A stretch of 64,000 nucleotides of DNA from Burkholderia sp. 9120 (GCF_000745015.1 NZ_JQNA01000002.1:1550001-1614000); one strand, 5' to 3'. Positions 8,871 through 20,198 are shown, numbered from the stretch's first letter. The notes: a model not told the origin generated them from the sequence alone. Numbers and translations are program-made.

Positions 8871-9833
8871 TCAAAACGGCGAGTCCGGAAAATAGAACTG
8901 CTGCGCGTTTTCCTTCGTGATCAGCACCGACGGAATAATCGTCGTGGCCGGCAGCTTCTCGCCTTTCAGGCGCGCCTCGGCGGTGAGCTTGATCGCGTCG
9001 TAGATGAATTTCGGCGAGTACGACACGTCGGCCTTGATCATCGGCGCACCGTCCATCACGTTCTTTACCATGCCCTTCGAACCCGCGCCGCCGAACACGA
9101 TCTTGATGTCGGTCCGCTTGGCCTGCTCGATCGCCTTCAGCACACCGACCGCCATGTCGTCGTCGGCGGCCCAGACGGCGTCGATGTGCTTGAAGCGCGT
9201 CAGGTAATCCTGCATCACCTTGAACGCGTCGTCGCGGTTCCAGTTTGCGTACTTCGCGTCGAGAATCTTCATCTCCGGATAGTTCTTGATCACGTTCGTG
9301 AACGCGGTCCAGCGCTCGTTGTCGAGCGTCGTCGGAATGCCGCGCAGCGCGACGATGTTGCCTTTACCGTCGAGCGTTTTCGCCAGATACTCGGCGGGAA
9401 TCTTGCCGAACGCGGTGTTGTCGCCGGCCACATACGCATCTTGTGCGCTGGTGTCGGTCAGGCCGCGATCCACCACCGTCACGTACACGCCTTTCTTCTT
9501 CACCTGCGCGACCGGCTGCGTGAGCGACGCCGATTCGAACGGAAAGATCACCAGCGCGTTGATCTTGTTCACCGTCACCAGATCCTGCAACTGGTTCGCC
9601 TGCTCCGGCGAACCAGCGGCGGTCTTCACGATAATCTTGAGATCGGGATGCGCTTTCTCCAGATCGGTCTTGGCCTTGTTCGCCCACCAGACGATGCCGC
9701 CCGTGAAGCCGTGATCGGCCGTCGGAATCGCGACGCCCAGTATGACTTTGTCGTCGGCGCGCGCCATGCCCGCCGTGCCCAGTATCCCCAACGCCAGCAC
9801 GCCGGCGCCGACCGCTCGAATGACCTGTTTCAT
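8871..9833 (-). CDS. Sugar ABC transporter periplasmic binding protein (ribose/LacI-like fold)
   Basis: 320 residues. A Sec signal peptide ([19 protein letters not shown], cleaved near MARA-DD) precedes a type-I periplasmic binding domain starting [17 protein letters not shown]. The pattern [13 protein letters not shown] and the late [14 protein letters not shown] are typical of RbsB-like proteins. It captures a sugar for the permease and ATPase encoded upstream (9914-12401). The 80-bp gap to the permease gene is the widest within the transporter part of the operon. Ligand unknown. Confidence 0.92.
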   Translation of the reverse strand: MKQVIRAVGAGVLALGILGTAGMARADDKVILGVAIPTADHGFTGGIVWWANKAKTDLEKAHPDLKIIVKTAAGSPEQANQLQDLVTVNKINALVIFPFESASLTQPVAQVKKKGVYVTVVDRGLTDTSAQDAYVAGDNTAFGKIPAEYLAKTLDGKGNIVALRGIPTTLDNERWTAFTNVIKNYPEMKILDAKYANWNRDDAFKVMQDYLTRFKHIDAVWAADDDMAVGVLKAIEQAKRTDIKIVFGGAGSKGMVKNVMDGAPMIKADVSYSPKFIYDAIKLTAEARLKGEKLPATTIIPSVLITKENAQQFYFPDSPF

Positions 9834-9913
9834 GGTTGTGTCTCCAATGTCGATGAGGCGTTCGTGCGCCCCGATTCTCGAACCTGCCGTCGTGCCCAAA
9901 TGAAACGCTAAAG

Positions 9914-10907
9914 CTATCTCCGTCCGCGCTGCACGAACGCGACGAAGATAATCACCACGCCCTGCACCGCCGCGTTCAGATACACGCTGATGATGCTGGT
10001 GAGATTCAGAATATTGGCGATCACCGACAGCAGGATCGCGCCGATCACCGTCCCGACCACACGTCCTTCGCCGCCTTTGAGCGCAGTGCCGCCCACCACA
10101 ACCGATGCGATCGCTTCGAGCTCCCACAACAAGCCGGTGGTCGGCGTGGCCGACCCGAGTCGCGGCACATAGAGCACGGTCGCCACGCCCACGCAGATAC
10201 CGAGCAGCACATACGTGACGATCTTCACGGTATCGACGCGAATCGCCGCATAGCGCGCAACCTGTTCGTTGGAGCCGATCGCCTGCACATGACGGCCGAA
10301 CGCGGTGCGATTGAGAATCAGCGCGCCGCCGGCAGCCACCACGAGGAAAACCCAGATCGGCACCGGCACGCCGAACAGGCTCGCGTAATAAACCGGGCCA
10401 TACAGATCGGACAACGAGTTATCCAGCGTCAACGCGCCGCCATCGGCGAGCCACGTCAGCACCGCGCGAAAAATCCCCAACGTGCCCAACGTGACGATGA
10501 ACGGTTCGATCCGTCCTTTGGTAATCAGCAAGCCATGCGCGCAGCCGAACAGGCCGCCGAGCACCAGCGCGAACACGATCCCGAGCGTGAGAATCAGCAA
10601 AGGCGCGAGCGTATGTCCGCCGATGCCCGCCGCGAGCGCGTTCATCAGCCAGATCATGCTGCCGGCGATCAGCGCGGCCATCGACCCGACCGACAGATCG
10701 ATACCGCCCGAAATGATCACGAAGGTCATGCCGACCGCGATGATGCCGATGAACGACGTGCGCGTGAGCACGTTCATCAGATTGTCGAGCGTGGCGAAAT
10801 CGCGGTTGAGCAGCGTGCCGACAATGCACAGCAGAATCAGCCCGACGAGCGGCCCGAGCGCATACAGTCGATGCGCGAAGCGCAGCGCGCGGCCGGATTG
10901 CACGGCT

Positions 10908-10927
<20 letters not shown>
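9914..10927 (-). CDS. Sugar ABC transporter permease (RbsC-like)
   Basis: 337 residues, strongly hydrophobic with about ten predicted membrane segments. The family motif [13 protein letters not shown] and the cytoplasmic [20 protein letters not shown] coupling loop are present. It forms the membrane channel for the adjacent ATPase and binding protein. Its start overlaps the ATPase 3' end by 20 bp, so the two are translationally coupled. Full length for RbsC-type permeases. Confidence 0.94.
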
Positions 10928-12397
<1,470 letters not shown>

Positions 12398-12401
<4 letters not shown>

Positions 12402-13477
12402 GTGCTCCCGCGAACCACGAGCCGGTGCGGCAGCAGCACGCCGGGCACGTTCGCCAACGGATTGGCGAGCCGCTGCAGCAACAGACGCGCGGCGGTTTCG
12501 CCCAACTCGCGCATGGGCTGGGCGATCGTGGTGAGCGGCGGATCGATCTGCGCGGCCAGCGAAATATCGTCGAAGCCGACCACGGCAACATCGTCCGGCA
12601 CCCGCTTGCCGACGCTGCGCAAACCGTGGATCACGCCGATCGCGAGCGTATCCGACACCGCGAAAATCGCGCTGGGCGCGTGCGGCGGCAACATCAGCGT
12701 GGCCGCGGCGGAAGCGCCCGCTTCGTAGTCGAGACTGTTCAGGTTCATGCACCAGCGCTCGTCGGGCGTGATGCCCGCTTCGGTCAACGCGTCGAGATAG
12801 CCTTGCTGACGCTGCCGCGCGTACAGATAGTCGACGTCGGAATTGATCAGGCCGATGCGCTGGTGGCCGCGCGACAGCAGATGCCGCACGGCGTCGCCCG
12901 CGGCGCGGTAATTGTCGATGCCCACGTACGGCACGCCCATCGCCGGATCGAACTCGCAGCACGCGACCCACGGCAGCGCGCTGGACGCCTCGCCGAGCGC
13001 CTGCTGGATGGTCGCCGGATCGAGGCAGATCGCGCCGTCCGCGCGACGACGCCGCAGCAGATCGAAGTAACTGCGCTCGCGGCCCGGATCGGCGCCGGTG
13101 TCGCACAACAGCATGAAGTAGCCGTGCTGGCGCGCCACGCTGTCGATGCCGCGCACGATCTCCGCGTAAAACGGATTGCCGACGTCGGGCACCATGGTCA
13201 GCAGCAGGCGGCTTTCGGCGGTGCGCAGATTGCGCGCGAGTTCGTTGACGCGGTAGCCGCTCGCGTCGATGGCGGCGAGGACTTTGTCGCGGGTCGCGGG
13301 CCGCACGTTCTCGTGACCGTTCAGCACGCGCGACACCGTGGCCACCGACACCCCCGCCTGCTCCGCGACGCCGGCTATGGACAGGCCGTCGGCCGTGCCA
13401 CGCAAGGGCTGGGCGTTGGGCTCGGAACGCGCGCCGGATAACCCGGCACGGGCCACTTTGGACGACGGTTTGGACAA
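12398..13477 (-). CDS. LacI-family transcriptional regulator of the sugar operon
   Basis: 359 residues. The N-terminal helix-turn-helix is SIAGVAEQAGVSVATVSRVL followed by the hinge helix region NELARNLR. The rest is a periplasmic-binding-type effector domain. About 30 extra residues precede the HTH. It is the first gene of the operon, with a perfect palindrome 15 bp upstream of its start, so it probably represses itself and the transporter genes until the cognate sugar binds. Confidence 0.93.
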
Positions 13478-13491
13478 GTGAACTCGCCTGC

Positions 13492-13513
13492 AAAATGTAA
13501 TCGATTACATTTT
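13492..13513. promoter_or_regulatory. Perfect 22-bp palindrome, probable LacI-family operator
   Basis: The core TGTAATCGATTACA is flanked by symmetric AAAA/TTTT, so all 22 bases form a perfect inverted repeat. The central CG is typical of LacI-family operators. It begins 15 bp before the lacI start codon, where a bound repressor would block transcription of the whole 13477-6525 operon. Confidence 0.8.
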
Positions 13514-13805
13514 TGAGCGATGAAGGCCGGAATCGCAAGCTCGGATCGCTAGGGATTAACACGGGGTCGCGCGTTGTCGGTGCGGTTCCGGCGCGGTGAC
13601 GATCAGGTGATCAGGAGGCGCTCGCTGCGCTTGCGCGCGCCTGTCGCGCGGGCCCGGCGCCCTGTCCGCGGCGGCACGGTTTGACGCCGCCATTTGGTAC
13701 AATCCCGCAGCTACCCTGCCGTGGCCCGCATCGTGAGCGATGCCTTCAGGCCGCCGGTCAGCGGGCAAACCGCCAAACTCGCCCACCCATACTGCCGAAT
13801 CCACC
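13514..13805. other. Divergent intergenic region between lacI and pcm
   Basis: This stretch separates the minus-strand sugar operon from plus-strand pcm. It holds a possible plus-strand -10 element TACAAT at 13698-13703. A TTGACG at 13681 is only 11 bp from it, too close for a standard -35. I see no convincing gene here. Confidence 0.45.
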
Positions 13806-14459
13806 ATGAACATCGAGCAAGCGCGTTTCAACATGATCGAACAGCAGATCCGCCCCTGGGAAGTGCTCGACCAGGACGTGCTGAATCTGCTCTCGATCGT
13901 CAAGCGTGAACATTTCGTCCCGACCGTGTACCGCGATCTGGCCTTCGTCGACTTCGAAGTGCCGCTGCCGGCCGGCCAGCACATGCTGGCGCCGCGCGTC
14001 GAAGCGCGCGTGCTGCAGGAACTGGCAGTGAAGAAACACGAAAGCGTGCTCGAAATCGGCGCCGGCTCGGGTTACATGGCGGCGCTGCTCGCGCATCGCG
14101 CGCAACACGTGCTGACGGTGGATATCGAACCGGAACTGGCGGAACTGGCCAAGGCCAACCTGATCGCCAACGGCGTGCTGAACGCCGAAGTCGCCACCGG
14201 CGACGCGTCGCGCGGCTGGGCCGGCGCCGCGCCGTACGACGTGATCTGCGTGTCGGGCGGCCTGCCGGTGCTGCCGCAGGAAATCCTCGAACACCTGAAG
14301 ATCGGCGGCCGTCTCGCGGCGTTCGTCGGCACCGCGCCGGTCATGAAGGCGCAGGTCATCACGCGTATCGACGAGAAGCAATACCGTATTGCCGACGTCT
14401 TCGAAACGTATGTCGAGCCGCTGACCAACGCTATGCAGCCGCCGCGTTTCAAGTTCTGA
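13806..14459 (+). CDS. pcm: Protein-L-isoaspartate O-methyltransferase
   Basis: 217 residues. The SAM-binding motif VLEIGAGSGYMAALLA is present, followed by VDIEPELAELAKANL and the conserved GG in VISVSGG-like ICVSGGLPVLP. N-terminal MIEQQIRPW is characteristic of the PCMT branch found next to rhodanese and TolC genes in Burkholderia. The enzyme methylates isoaspartyl residues in damaged proteins. The ATG at 13806 was selected because upstream codons do not resemble the family. Confidence 0.9.
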   Translation: MNIEQARFNMIEQQIRPWEVLDQDVLNLLSIVKREHFVPTVYRDLAFVDFEVPLPAGQHMLAPRVEARVLQELAVKKHESVLEIGAGSGYMAALLAHRAQHVLTVDIEPELAELAKANLIANGVLNAEVATGDASRGWAGAAPYDVICVSGGLPVLPQEILEHLKIGGRLAAFVGTAPVMKAQVITRIDEKQYRIADVFETYVEPLTNAMQPPRFKF

Positions 14460-14564
14460 TTCGTCTCGCCTCGCCTGGCCGCTCGTCGGCCGGCAGGCTC
14501 GAATCACGCGCACTGATACGGACGGCCGGCATGGCCGCCGTCCTCTGAACCGGAAGTCCCGCTG

Positions 14565-14888
14565 ATGCAAAATCTGACCGCTCCCGCGCTCGCCGAATGG
14601 CTCGCCGACACATCGCGCCCCGCGCCCGTGCTGCTCGACGTGCGCGAACCGTGGGAAATCCAGACGGCCTCGCTGGCCGGCGCCGTATCGATCCCGATGC
14701 GTGAGATTCCCGCCCGCAGCGAAGAACTCGACGACGACGCGCAAATCGTCTGCGTCTGCCATCACGGCGCGCGCAGTGCCCAGGTCGCGATGTTCCTCGA
14801 ATCGCGCGGCCATAAGAACGTGTTCAATCTGCAAGGCGGAATCGACGCGTGGTCGCGTCAGGTCGATCCGTCGGTTCCGACCTACTGA
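14565..14888 (+). CDS. Rhodanese-like sulfurtransferase domain protein
   Basis: 107 residues forming one rhodanese domain. Seen are LLDVREPWEIQ and the active-site loop CVCHHGARSAQ, in which Cys of CHHGARS would carry the persulfide. The single-domain cytoplasmic form resembles GlpE/PspE-like proteins without a signal peptide. It follows pcm by about 100 bp and precedes a TolC-like gene by 13 bp. Sulfur acceptor unknown. Confidence 0.9.
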   Translation: MQNLTAPALAEWLADTSRPAPVLLDVREPWEIQTASLAGAVSIPMREIPARSEELDDDAQIVCVCHHGARSAQVAMFLESRGHKNVFNLQGGIDAWSRQVDPSVPTY

Positions 14889-14901
14889 GCCCACTGCCGC
14901 G

Positions 14902-16440
14902 ATGATGCGCCTCCGGGTGCCGGTCTTCGCGGCCGCTCTGGCACTGGCCGGCACGCTGCACACGCTGACCGCATACGCCGTCGGCCTTTCCCAACTCTAC
15001 GACGAAGCGCTCTCCAGCGACGCGCAACTGCAAAGCGCACGCGCTGCCCTCGCTGCCAACAGCGAAGAGTTGCCGCTCGCACGCGCCAAACTGTTGCCGC
15101 AGGTCTCGGCGTCGCTGTCCGCGAACCGTCAGAGCACCGACTTCGGCGGCGGCTTCCCGTCTTCGTACGGCAATAGCAACGGCTACACGATCTCGCTCAC
15201 GCAACCGCTGATTCATGTGGACAGCTGGTACGGCTACGCCCAGGGCAAGCTCGCGGTGGAGTCGGCGCAAGCCTCGTTCGCGCAGGCTCGCCAGGATCTG
15301 ATCGTGCGGCTCGGCCAGGCGTATTTCGACGCGCTGTCCGCGCAGGATAGCCTCGCGATCGCGCGTTCGCAGAAGGTGTCGATCGCGCAGCAGCTCGAAT
15401 CGGCCAAGCGCTCGTTCGAAGTCGGCAACACCACGATCACCGATACCAACGAAGCGCAGGCCAAATACGATCAGGCCGTCTCGCAGGAAATTGCCGCGCA
15501 GAACGATCTCGCGGTGAAGCTGGCGGCGTTGCAGCAGATCGTCGGGCATCCGGTCGAGAAGGTCGACGGGCTCGTTGCCGGCGCGCCGCTGCCGCCGCCC
15601 GTGCCCGCCGACATCAACCAGTGGACCGATACCGCCAGCGACGCCAACTACCAGGTCGTCATCAAGCAGATCGCGCTATCCACCGCGCAACGTGAAACTT
15701 CCAAAGCCAAGGCCGGCCATCTGCCGACCGTCGATCTGGTCGCGAGCCGCTCGCGCAGCAGCCTCGGCGCGGCCGGCGCGGGCAACTTCGGTGGGAATTT
15801 CGGCGGCGGCTTCGGTAGCGGCGCCGAGACGCCCACGGCCGGCACGCCGGCGCTGGCGGCGGAATTGGGCAATCTGGGTTCGTCGTACACGAACAGCACG
15901 ATCGGCGTGCAGGTCACGATTCCGCTCTTTGCCGGCGGCGCGACGCAAAGCCGCGTGCGTCAAACGCTCGCACTCGAAGACCAGGCCGCCGCCGATCTCG
16001 ATACCGCGCGGCGCAATGCCGCGCTGTCCGCGCGCCAGGCGTTTCTCGGCGTGGTGAGCGGACTCGCGCAAGTGCGCGCGTTGCAGACCGCCGAGCGTTC
16101 GGCGAACACGTCGCTCGAATCGAATCTGCTGGGTTATCAGGTGGGCGTGCGAATCAATATCGACGTGCTCAACGCGCAGGATCAGTTGTTCTCCGCGCGG
16201 CGCGATCTGGCGAAGGCGCGTTACGACACGCTGATCAATAGTCTCAAGCTGAAGGCTTCGACAGCGGATCTCACCGATCAGGACGTGCTGCAATTGAGCG
16301 CGCTGCTGTCGCCGGTCGATGACGGCGCGTTGACCGCTTTGCCCAAGGTGCCGACGGTGCCGCATCCGGGCGTCGCGGCGAAGGGCGCGGCCGGCAAGTT
16401 GGGGCGGCGGGCGATGCCGACTGCGGCGGGGTCGCAGTAG
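14902..16440 (+). CDS. tolC: TolC-family outer membrane efflux/secretion protein
   Basis: 512 residues with a signal peptide ending near TLTAYAVGLSQ, then two repeated outer-membrane-factor halves rich in long Ala/Gln helices (LSQLYDEALSSDAQLQSARAA). A Gly-rich insert near residues 290-310 (GGNFGGGFGSGAE) precedes the second half. Such trimers form the exit duct for RND pumps or type I secretion. It starts 13 bp after the rhodanese gene. Two in-frame ATGs (14902, 14905) are possible starts. It could serve the RND pump at the left of the window, but this cannot be shown here. Confidence 0.9.
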   Translation: MMRLRVPVFAAALALAGTLHTLTAYAVGLSQLYDEALSSDAQLQSARAALAANSEELPLARAKLLPQVSASLSANRQSTDFGGGFPSSYGNSNGYTISLTQPLIHVDSWYGYAQGKLAVESAQASFAQARQDLIVRLGQAYFDALSAQDSLAIARSQKVSIAQQLESAKRSFEVGNTTITDTNEAQAKYDQAVSQEIAAQNDLAVKLAALQQIVGHPVEKVDGLVAGAPLPPPVPADINQWTDTASDANYQVVIKQIALSTAQRETSKAKAGHLPTVDLVASRSRSSLGAAGAGNFGGNFGGGFGSGAETPTAGTPALAAELGNLGSSYTNSTIGVQVTIPLFAGGATQSRVRQTLALEDQAAADLDTARRNAALSARQAFLGVVSGLAQVRALQTAERSANTSLESNLLGYQVGVRINIDVLNAQDQLFSARRDLAKARYDTLINSLKLKASTADLTDQDVLQLSALLSPVDDGALTALPKVPTVPHPGVAAKGAAGKLGRRAMPTAAGSQ

Positions 16441-16553
16441 GAGTTGGTAAGCGTGCCATTGCACCGATTCGTACATTCATTTCGGAATTTTCGTACGGTT
16501 TCCTGACCATTGCGCAGGCACCATGCTTCGACCTTTTTTGGGAGAGCATGGTA

Positions 16554-17012
16554 ATGAAATTTGTGAAGGCCGCACTCGCGGCCTCGGCCTTCTGGCCTTT
16601 GGCGTCTTACGCCATGCTGGGCGGTGCGCCCGGTGCCAACACCGGCGCGACAGCCCGGTCGATGCTGCAAGCCGCAGCGCCTCGCAACGCGTCCGCAGCG
16701 GCCGCGTCTTACACGATGCGCGAATCCGAATACGCCGACGGCGTGACGATCCACGAATACGTGCTGCCCGCCAACGTGGTGTTCGCGGTGAGCTGGCAAG
16801 GTCCGGTGCGGCCGGACATGCGGGCGCTGCTCGGCAGTTACTTTCCCAACTTTGCGAATGGCGACGCTAGCCAGACCCGTGGCGCGGGTCCGATGGTCCA
16901 ACACAGCGGCGATTTTCATCTCGAATCGGCTGGCCGCGCGGGCCACTTCTTCGGCAAGGCGTATTTGCCCCGCCTCGTTCCCGCCAACGTCCGCGTGGAT
17001 CAACTGCCATGA
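16554..17012 (+). CDS. DUF2844 exported protein
   Basis: 152 residues from the ATG at 16554, which has a GGGAGAG ribosome-binding site 7 bp upstream (the ATG at 16548 is too close to it). A Sec signal peptide ([18 protein letters not shown]) is followed by a small domain with [19 protein letters not shown] and a C-terminal [13 protein letters not shown]. It resembles DUF2844 proteins of Burkholderia. Its stop overlaps the ATG of the DUF3443 gene, so the two are probably made together. Function unknown. Confidence 0.8.
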   Translation: MKFVKAALAASAFWPLASYAMLGGAPGANTGATARSMLQAAAPRNASAAAASYTMRESEYADGVTIHEYVLPANVVFAVSWQGPVRPDMRALLGSYFPNFANGDASQTRGAGPMVQHSGDFHLESAGRAGHFFGKAYLPRLVPANVRVDQLP

Positions 17013-18490
17013 AACAGTGCACTGATTCGATCAACACCCTCGACATGAAGACGCTCAACAAGGCGTTGTGTGGCGCACTGCTGACCGCAAGCGTGGCGCT
17101 GAGCGGTTGCGGCGGCGGTAACGGCGGCGCCGACGGCAACGATAGCGCGGCGAAAATTAATGGCGCGGTGGTGCCGGTGACACCCGCGTCGGGTTCGACG
17201 GCTACGGTGTTGCCTACGCCTACGCCTACGCCTACGCCTACGCCAACACCCGCTCCGACTCCTGCACCAACTCCGACTCCGACTCCGACGCCAACGCCGG
17301 CTCCAACGCCGACTCCCACTCCCACTCCCACTCCCACTCCCACTCCAACACCAACACCAACACCAACACCAACACCAACACCCGACACAAACACCGTCCC
17401 CATCACCGTCGAACGATGGACAGGCAACTACGCCAACATGCCCTACGTCACGGTTACGATCTGCATTCCCGGCGTTCAGGGCGGTGATCGATGCGCCACC
17501 ATCGATCACATCCAGGTCGACACCGGCTCGGTCGGCTTACGCGTTCTCGGCAGTGCGCTGGGCCCGTCCCTCGCCGCCCGTCTGCCGACCCAGACCGGCG
17601 CCACCGACGACCCGACCGGCAACGCATCCATCGCCGAATGCGCCGTCTTCGGCTCCGGCTTCACGTGGGGCTCCATCCGCCGCGCCGACGTGACGATCGG
17701 CGGCAAGGCGGCGGGCAATCTGCCGCTGCAAGTAATCGCCGACGGCAAGTACGCCACCCCATCGGACTGCCAGTCGCGTGGCGGCACCGACCTGGGCAGC
17801 GTCGCCCAACTCGGCGCCAACGGCGTGCTCGGCATCGGCCCGGCGCAGCGCGACTACCCGGCCGCCGCGCAATACGTCCTGCCGTCCGGCTACTACTACT
17901 GCACCTCCGCGACCTCCTGCACCAACACCCGCGTACCGCTCGACACGCAGGTCATGAATCCGGTCTCCAACTTCACCTCGGACAACAACGGCACGATCAT
18001 CCGTTTGCCGGCGTTGCCCTCCGGCGGCCAGGCGAGCGTGACCGGTACGCTGGTGTTCGGCATCGGCACCCAGCCGAACAACGCGCTGCCGTCGAACCCG
18101 AACGTCCTCGCGCTCGATCAGTACGGCTACTTCCCGACCACCTACAAGGGCACCCGCTACACCAGCGCGATTGACAGCGGTTCCAACGCGAACATCTTCA
18201 TCGACACGACGGTGCCCTACTCGGGCGCGTGGTACATGCCGGCCACGACGCTCAGCCTGTCCGCGATCCTGAGCGGCGTCGACAAGGCCGCGTCGCCTGT
18301 CACCGTGCCGTTCTCGCTGGCCAACGGCTGGAGCCTGCTGGCCAACCGCTATGCGGCCTATGACAGCCTCGGCGCGCCATCGGGCGGGATGTTTATCTGG
18401 GGCCTGCCGTTCTTCTTCGGCCGCAACGTGTACACCGCCATCAACAACGTGACGGTCGGCAAGCAAACCGCGCCGTTCATCGCGTTCTGA
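17009..18490 (+). CDS. DUF3443 lipoprotein with Pro-Thr repeat linker
   Basis: 493 residues. The ATG at 17009 overlaps the preceding stop (ATGA), but the Met at 17045 ([19 protein letters not shown]) gives a cleaner lipoprotein signal with lipobox LSGC. Residues about 69-125 are an uninterrupted Pro-Thr/Ala repeat. The remaining globular part begins [20 protein letters not shown] and contains [15 protein letters not shown] and a later [13 protein letters not shown]. These DTG/DSG motifs recall the two lobes of aspartic-protease-like folds; that is only a resemblance. The protein is probably tethered to the outer membrane with the linker spanning periplasm or surface. Function unknown. Confidence 0.85.
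   Translation: MKQCTDSINTLDMKTLNKALCGALLTASVALSGCGGGNGGADGNDSAAKINGAVVPVTPASGSTATVLPTPTPTPTPTPTPAPTPAPTPTPTPTPTPAPTPTPTPTPTPTPTPTPTPTPTPTPTPDTNTVPITVERWTGNYANMPYVTVTICIPGVQGGDRCATIDHIQVDTGSVGLRVLGSALGPSLAARLPTQTGATDDPTGNASIAECAVFGSGFTWGSIRRADVTIGGKAAGNLPLQVIADGKYATPSDCQSRGGTDLGSVAQLGANGVLGIGPAQRDYPAAAQYVLPSGYYYCTSATSCTNTRVPLDTQVMNPVSNFTSDNNGTIIRLPALPSGGQASVTGTLVFGIGTQPNNALPSNPNVLALDQYGYFPTTYKGTRYTSAIDSGSNANIFIDTTVPYSGAWYMPATTLSLSAILSGVDKAASPVTVPFSLANGWSLLANRYAAYDSLGAPSGGMFIWGLPFFFGRNVYTAINNVTVGKQTAPFIAF
17213..17382 (+). repeat. Hexanucleotide-type repeat coding for (Pro-Thr)n
   Basis: In-frame runs of CCTACG, ACTCCG, ACTCCC and CCAACA units encode about 57 residues of alternating Pro and Thr/Ala inside the DUF3443 gene. 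Unit types are clustered in blocks, which suggests expansion by slippage. Gain or loss of units would keep the frame and change only linker length. Confidence 0.9.
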
Positions 18491-18520
18491 TCCGACGCGG
18501 CACGCCCCGCCGAGCCATGC

Positions 18521-18555
18521 AAAAAGGCCAGCGCCGCAAAGCGCTGGCCTTTTTT
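18521..18555 (+). terminator. Rho-independent terminator after DUF3443
   Basis: AGGCCAGCGC and GCGCTGGCCT form a perfect stem around a short CGCAAA loop, with an A-run before and a run of six Ts after it. It lies about 30 bp after the DUF3443 stop. Confidence 0.9.
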
Positions 18556-18683
18556 AATCGACGGGCAACCGACTGTTGCATGCACAACGGCGCAGCGGCC
18601 ATGCACCGCCGACGCCCGCTGGCGGATACGCACGCTTCGTCGCGGCGCGACACGCACCCGAACGAGGCGCGAGTGGCGATCGT

Positions 18684-18698
18684 GCACCAGTATTGCGC
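18684..18698. promoter_or_regulatory. Possible NtrC-binding dyad upstream of urtA
   Basis: GCACC-N5-TGCGC matches the left half of the NtrC consensus GCACC-N5-GGTGC exactly and the right half in three of five positions. It lies about 90 bp upstream of the sigma-54 element, a usual enhancer distance. Weak on its own; the position supports it. Confidence 0.35.
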
Positions 18699-18786
18699 CG
18701 CATCCCACGTTCATTACGCATAACTGACTGCCGTCGCAGCCGCGCTGCAGCGCGCAAACCGCGAAGCACAAGTCGAAATTACAGCA

Positions 18787-18802
18787 TGGCATGTGGCTTG
18801 CA
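18787..18802 (+). promoter_or_regulatory. Sigma-54 (RpoN) promoter of urtA
   Basis: TGGCATGTGGCTTGCA fits TGGCAYRNNNNTTGCW at every defined position, with GG and GC separated by exactly ten bases. Transcription would begin near 18813, leaving a leader of about 80 bases before urtA. RpoN with NtrC commonly drives urea uptake genes under nitrogen limitation. Confidence 0.8.
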
Positions 18803-18891
18803 GTACACAAGCGGCAAGCCATGCGGGATAAGCCCTGCTGGCTGAAATCGACGCCCATAAACAGTCACCATCAAATGGCAAGGGGATACAC

Positions 18892-20190
18892 ATGAAACGT
18901 CGCAGTCTGTTGAAGTTCGGCTCCATGTCGGGCGCGCTCGCGTTGGCAGGTCAGGTTCCGTTCGCGCAAGCGCAGTCCGACAGTGGTCCGATCAAGGTGG
19001 GTATTCTGCATTCGCTGTCCGGCACCATGGCGATCTCGGAGACGTCCCTGAAAGACACCGCGTTGATGACCATTTCGGAAATCAACAAGAGCGGTGGCGT
19101 GATGGGGCGTCAGATCCAGCCGGTGGTGGTCGATCCGGCGTCGAACTGGCCGTTGTTCGCCGAAAAAGCGCGTCAGCTGATTACCCAGGAAAAGTGCGCC
19201 GCGGTATTCGGCTGCTGGACCTCGGTGTCGCGCAAGTCGGTGCTGCCGGTGTTCGAGGAACTGAACGGCCTGCTGTACTACCCGGTCCAGTACGAAGGCG
19301 AGGAAATGTCGCGCAACGTGTTCTACACGGGCGCCGCGCCGAATCAACAGGCGATTCCCGCGACCGAATATCTGATGAGCGCGGAAGGCGGCGGCGCCAA
19401 GCGCTACTTCCTGTTGGGCACCGACTATGTGTACCCCCGCACCACCAACAAGATTCTGCGCGCGTTCCTCAAATCCAAAGGCGTGCAGGAGGCCGACATC
19501 CAGGAGGTCTATACGCCGTTCGGCCATAGCGACTATCAGACCATCGTCGCGAACATCAAGACCTTCTCGCAAGGCGGCAAGACCGCGGTGATCTCGACGG
19601 TGAACGGTGATTCGAACGTGCCGTTCTACAAGGAACTCGGCAACCAGGGGCTGAAGGCGACGGATGTGCCGGTGGTCGCGTTCTCGGTCGGCGAGGAAGA
19701 ACTGCGCGGCATCGATACGAAGCCGCTGGTCGGCAATCTCGCGGCGTGGAACTACTTCATGTCGCTGCGCAATCCGGAGAACACCAAGTTCAAGGCGATG
19801 TTCGCCAAGTGGGTGAAGGACAACAACCTGCCGGGCGGCGACAAGCGCGTGACGAACGACCCGATGGAAGCCACCTTCGTGGGCATTCACATGTGGAAGC
19901 AGGCAGTCGAGAAAGCCAGGAGCGCCGATGTCGACAAGGTGCGCGTGGCAATGATCGGCCAGACCTTCAACGCACCGTCGGGCTTCGTGCTGACCATGGA
20001 TGGCAATCACCATCTGCACAAGCCGGTGATGATCGGCGAAGTACGCGCGGACGGTCAGTTCAACGTCGTCTGGCGCACCAAGACCGCGATTCGCGCGCAG
20101 CCGTGGAGTCCGTTTATCGCGGGCAATTCCAGCAAGCCGGATATGGTCAGCTCGATTCCGGCGTTCCTCAAGCGCTCGCGCGTGGCGTAA
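18892..20190 (+). CDS. urtA: Urea ABC transporter substrate-binding protein
   Basis: 432 residues. The N-terminus MKRRSLLKFGSMSGALALAG is a signal peptide with a twin-Arg-like RRSLLK stretch. The mature part starts GPIKVGILHSLSGTMAISE and continues with typical UrtA segments (FGCWTSVSRKSVLPVFEE, YYPVQYEGEE). It binds urea or short amides in the periplasm and delivers them to UrtBC. First gene of the urt operon, behind a sigma-54-type promoter. A strong hairpin follows its stop. Confidence 0.95.
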   Translation: MKRRSLLKFGSMSGALALAGQVPFAQAQSDSGPIKVGILHSLSGTMAISETSLKDTALMTISEINKSGGVMGRQIQPVVVDPASNWPLFAEKARQLITQEKCAAVFGCWTSVSRKSVLPVFEELNGLLYYPVQYEGEEMSRNVFYTGAAPNQQAIPATEYLMSAEGGGAKRYFLLGTDYVYPRTTNKILRAFLKSKGVQEADIQEVYTPFGHSDYQTIVANIKTFSQGGKTAVISTVNGDSNVPFYKELGNQGLKATDVPVVAFSVGEEELRGIDTKPLVGNLAAWNYFMSLRNPENTKFKAMFAKWVKDNNLPGGDKRVTNDPMEATFVGIHMWKQAVEKARSADVDKVRVAMIGQTFNAPSGFVLTMDGNHHLHKPVMIGEVRADGQFNVVWRTKTAIRAQPWSPFIAGNSSKPDMVSSIPAFLKRSRVA

Positions 20191-20198
20191 CGCAACGG

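Larger units (their letters stand above)
18556..18891 (+). other. Leader region upstream of the urea transporter operon
   Basis: No gene is supported here. The region contains an NtrC-like dyad, a sigma-54-type promoter and, just before urtA, an AAGGGG ribosome-binding site. Several short open frames on both strands lack start signals and family resemblance. Confidence 0.6.

Noticed and set aside
13681..13703. TTGACG plus TACAAT as a sigma-70 promoter for pcm
   Set aside because: The spacer is only 11 bp, far from the usual 16-18; only the -10 is kept as a candidate.
14528..14551. GGACGGC/GCCGTCC hairpin between pcm and the rhodanese gene
   Set aside because: No T-run follows and the genes are co-directional; not enough to call a terminator.
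17213..17382. Possible CRISPR-like repeat array
   Set aside because: Units are 6 bp, directly tandem and in coding frame, without spacers.
16867..17427. Minus-strand frame encoding a long Val-Gly repeat
   Set aside because: It is the reverse reading of the Pro-Thr repeat of DUF3443 and has no independent support.
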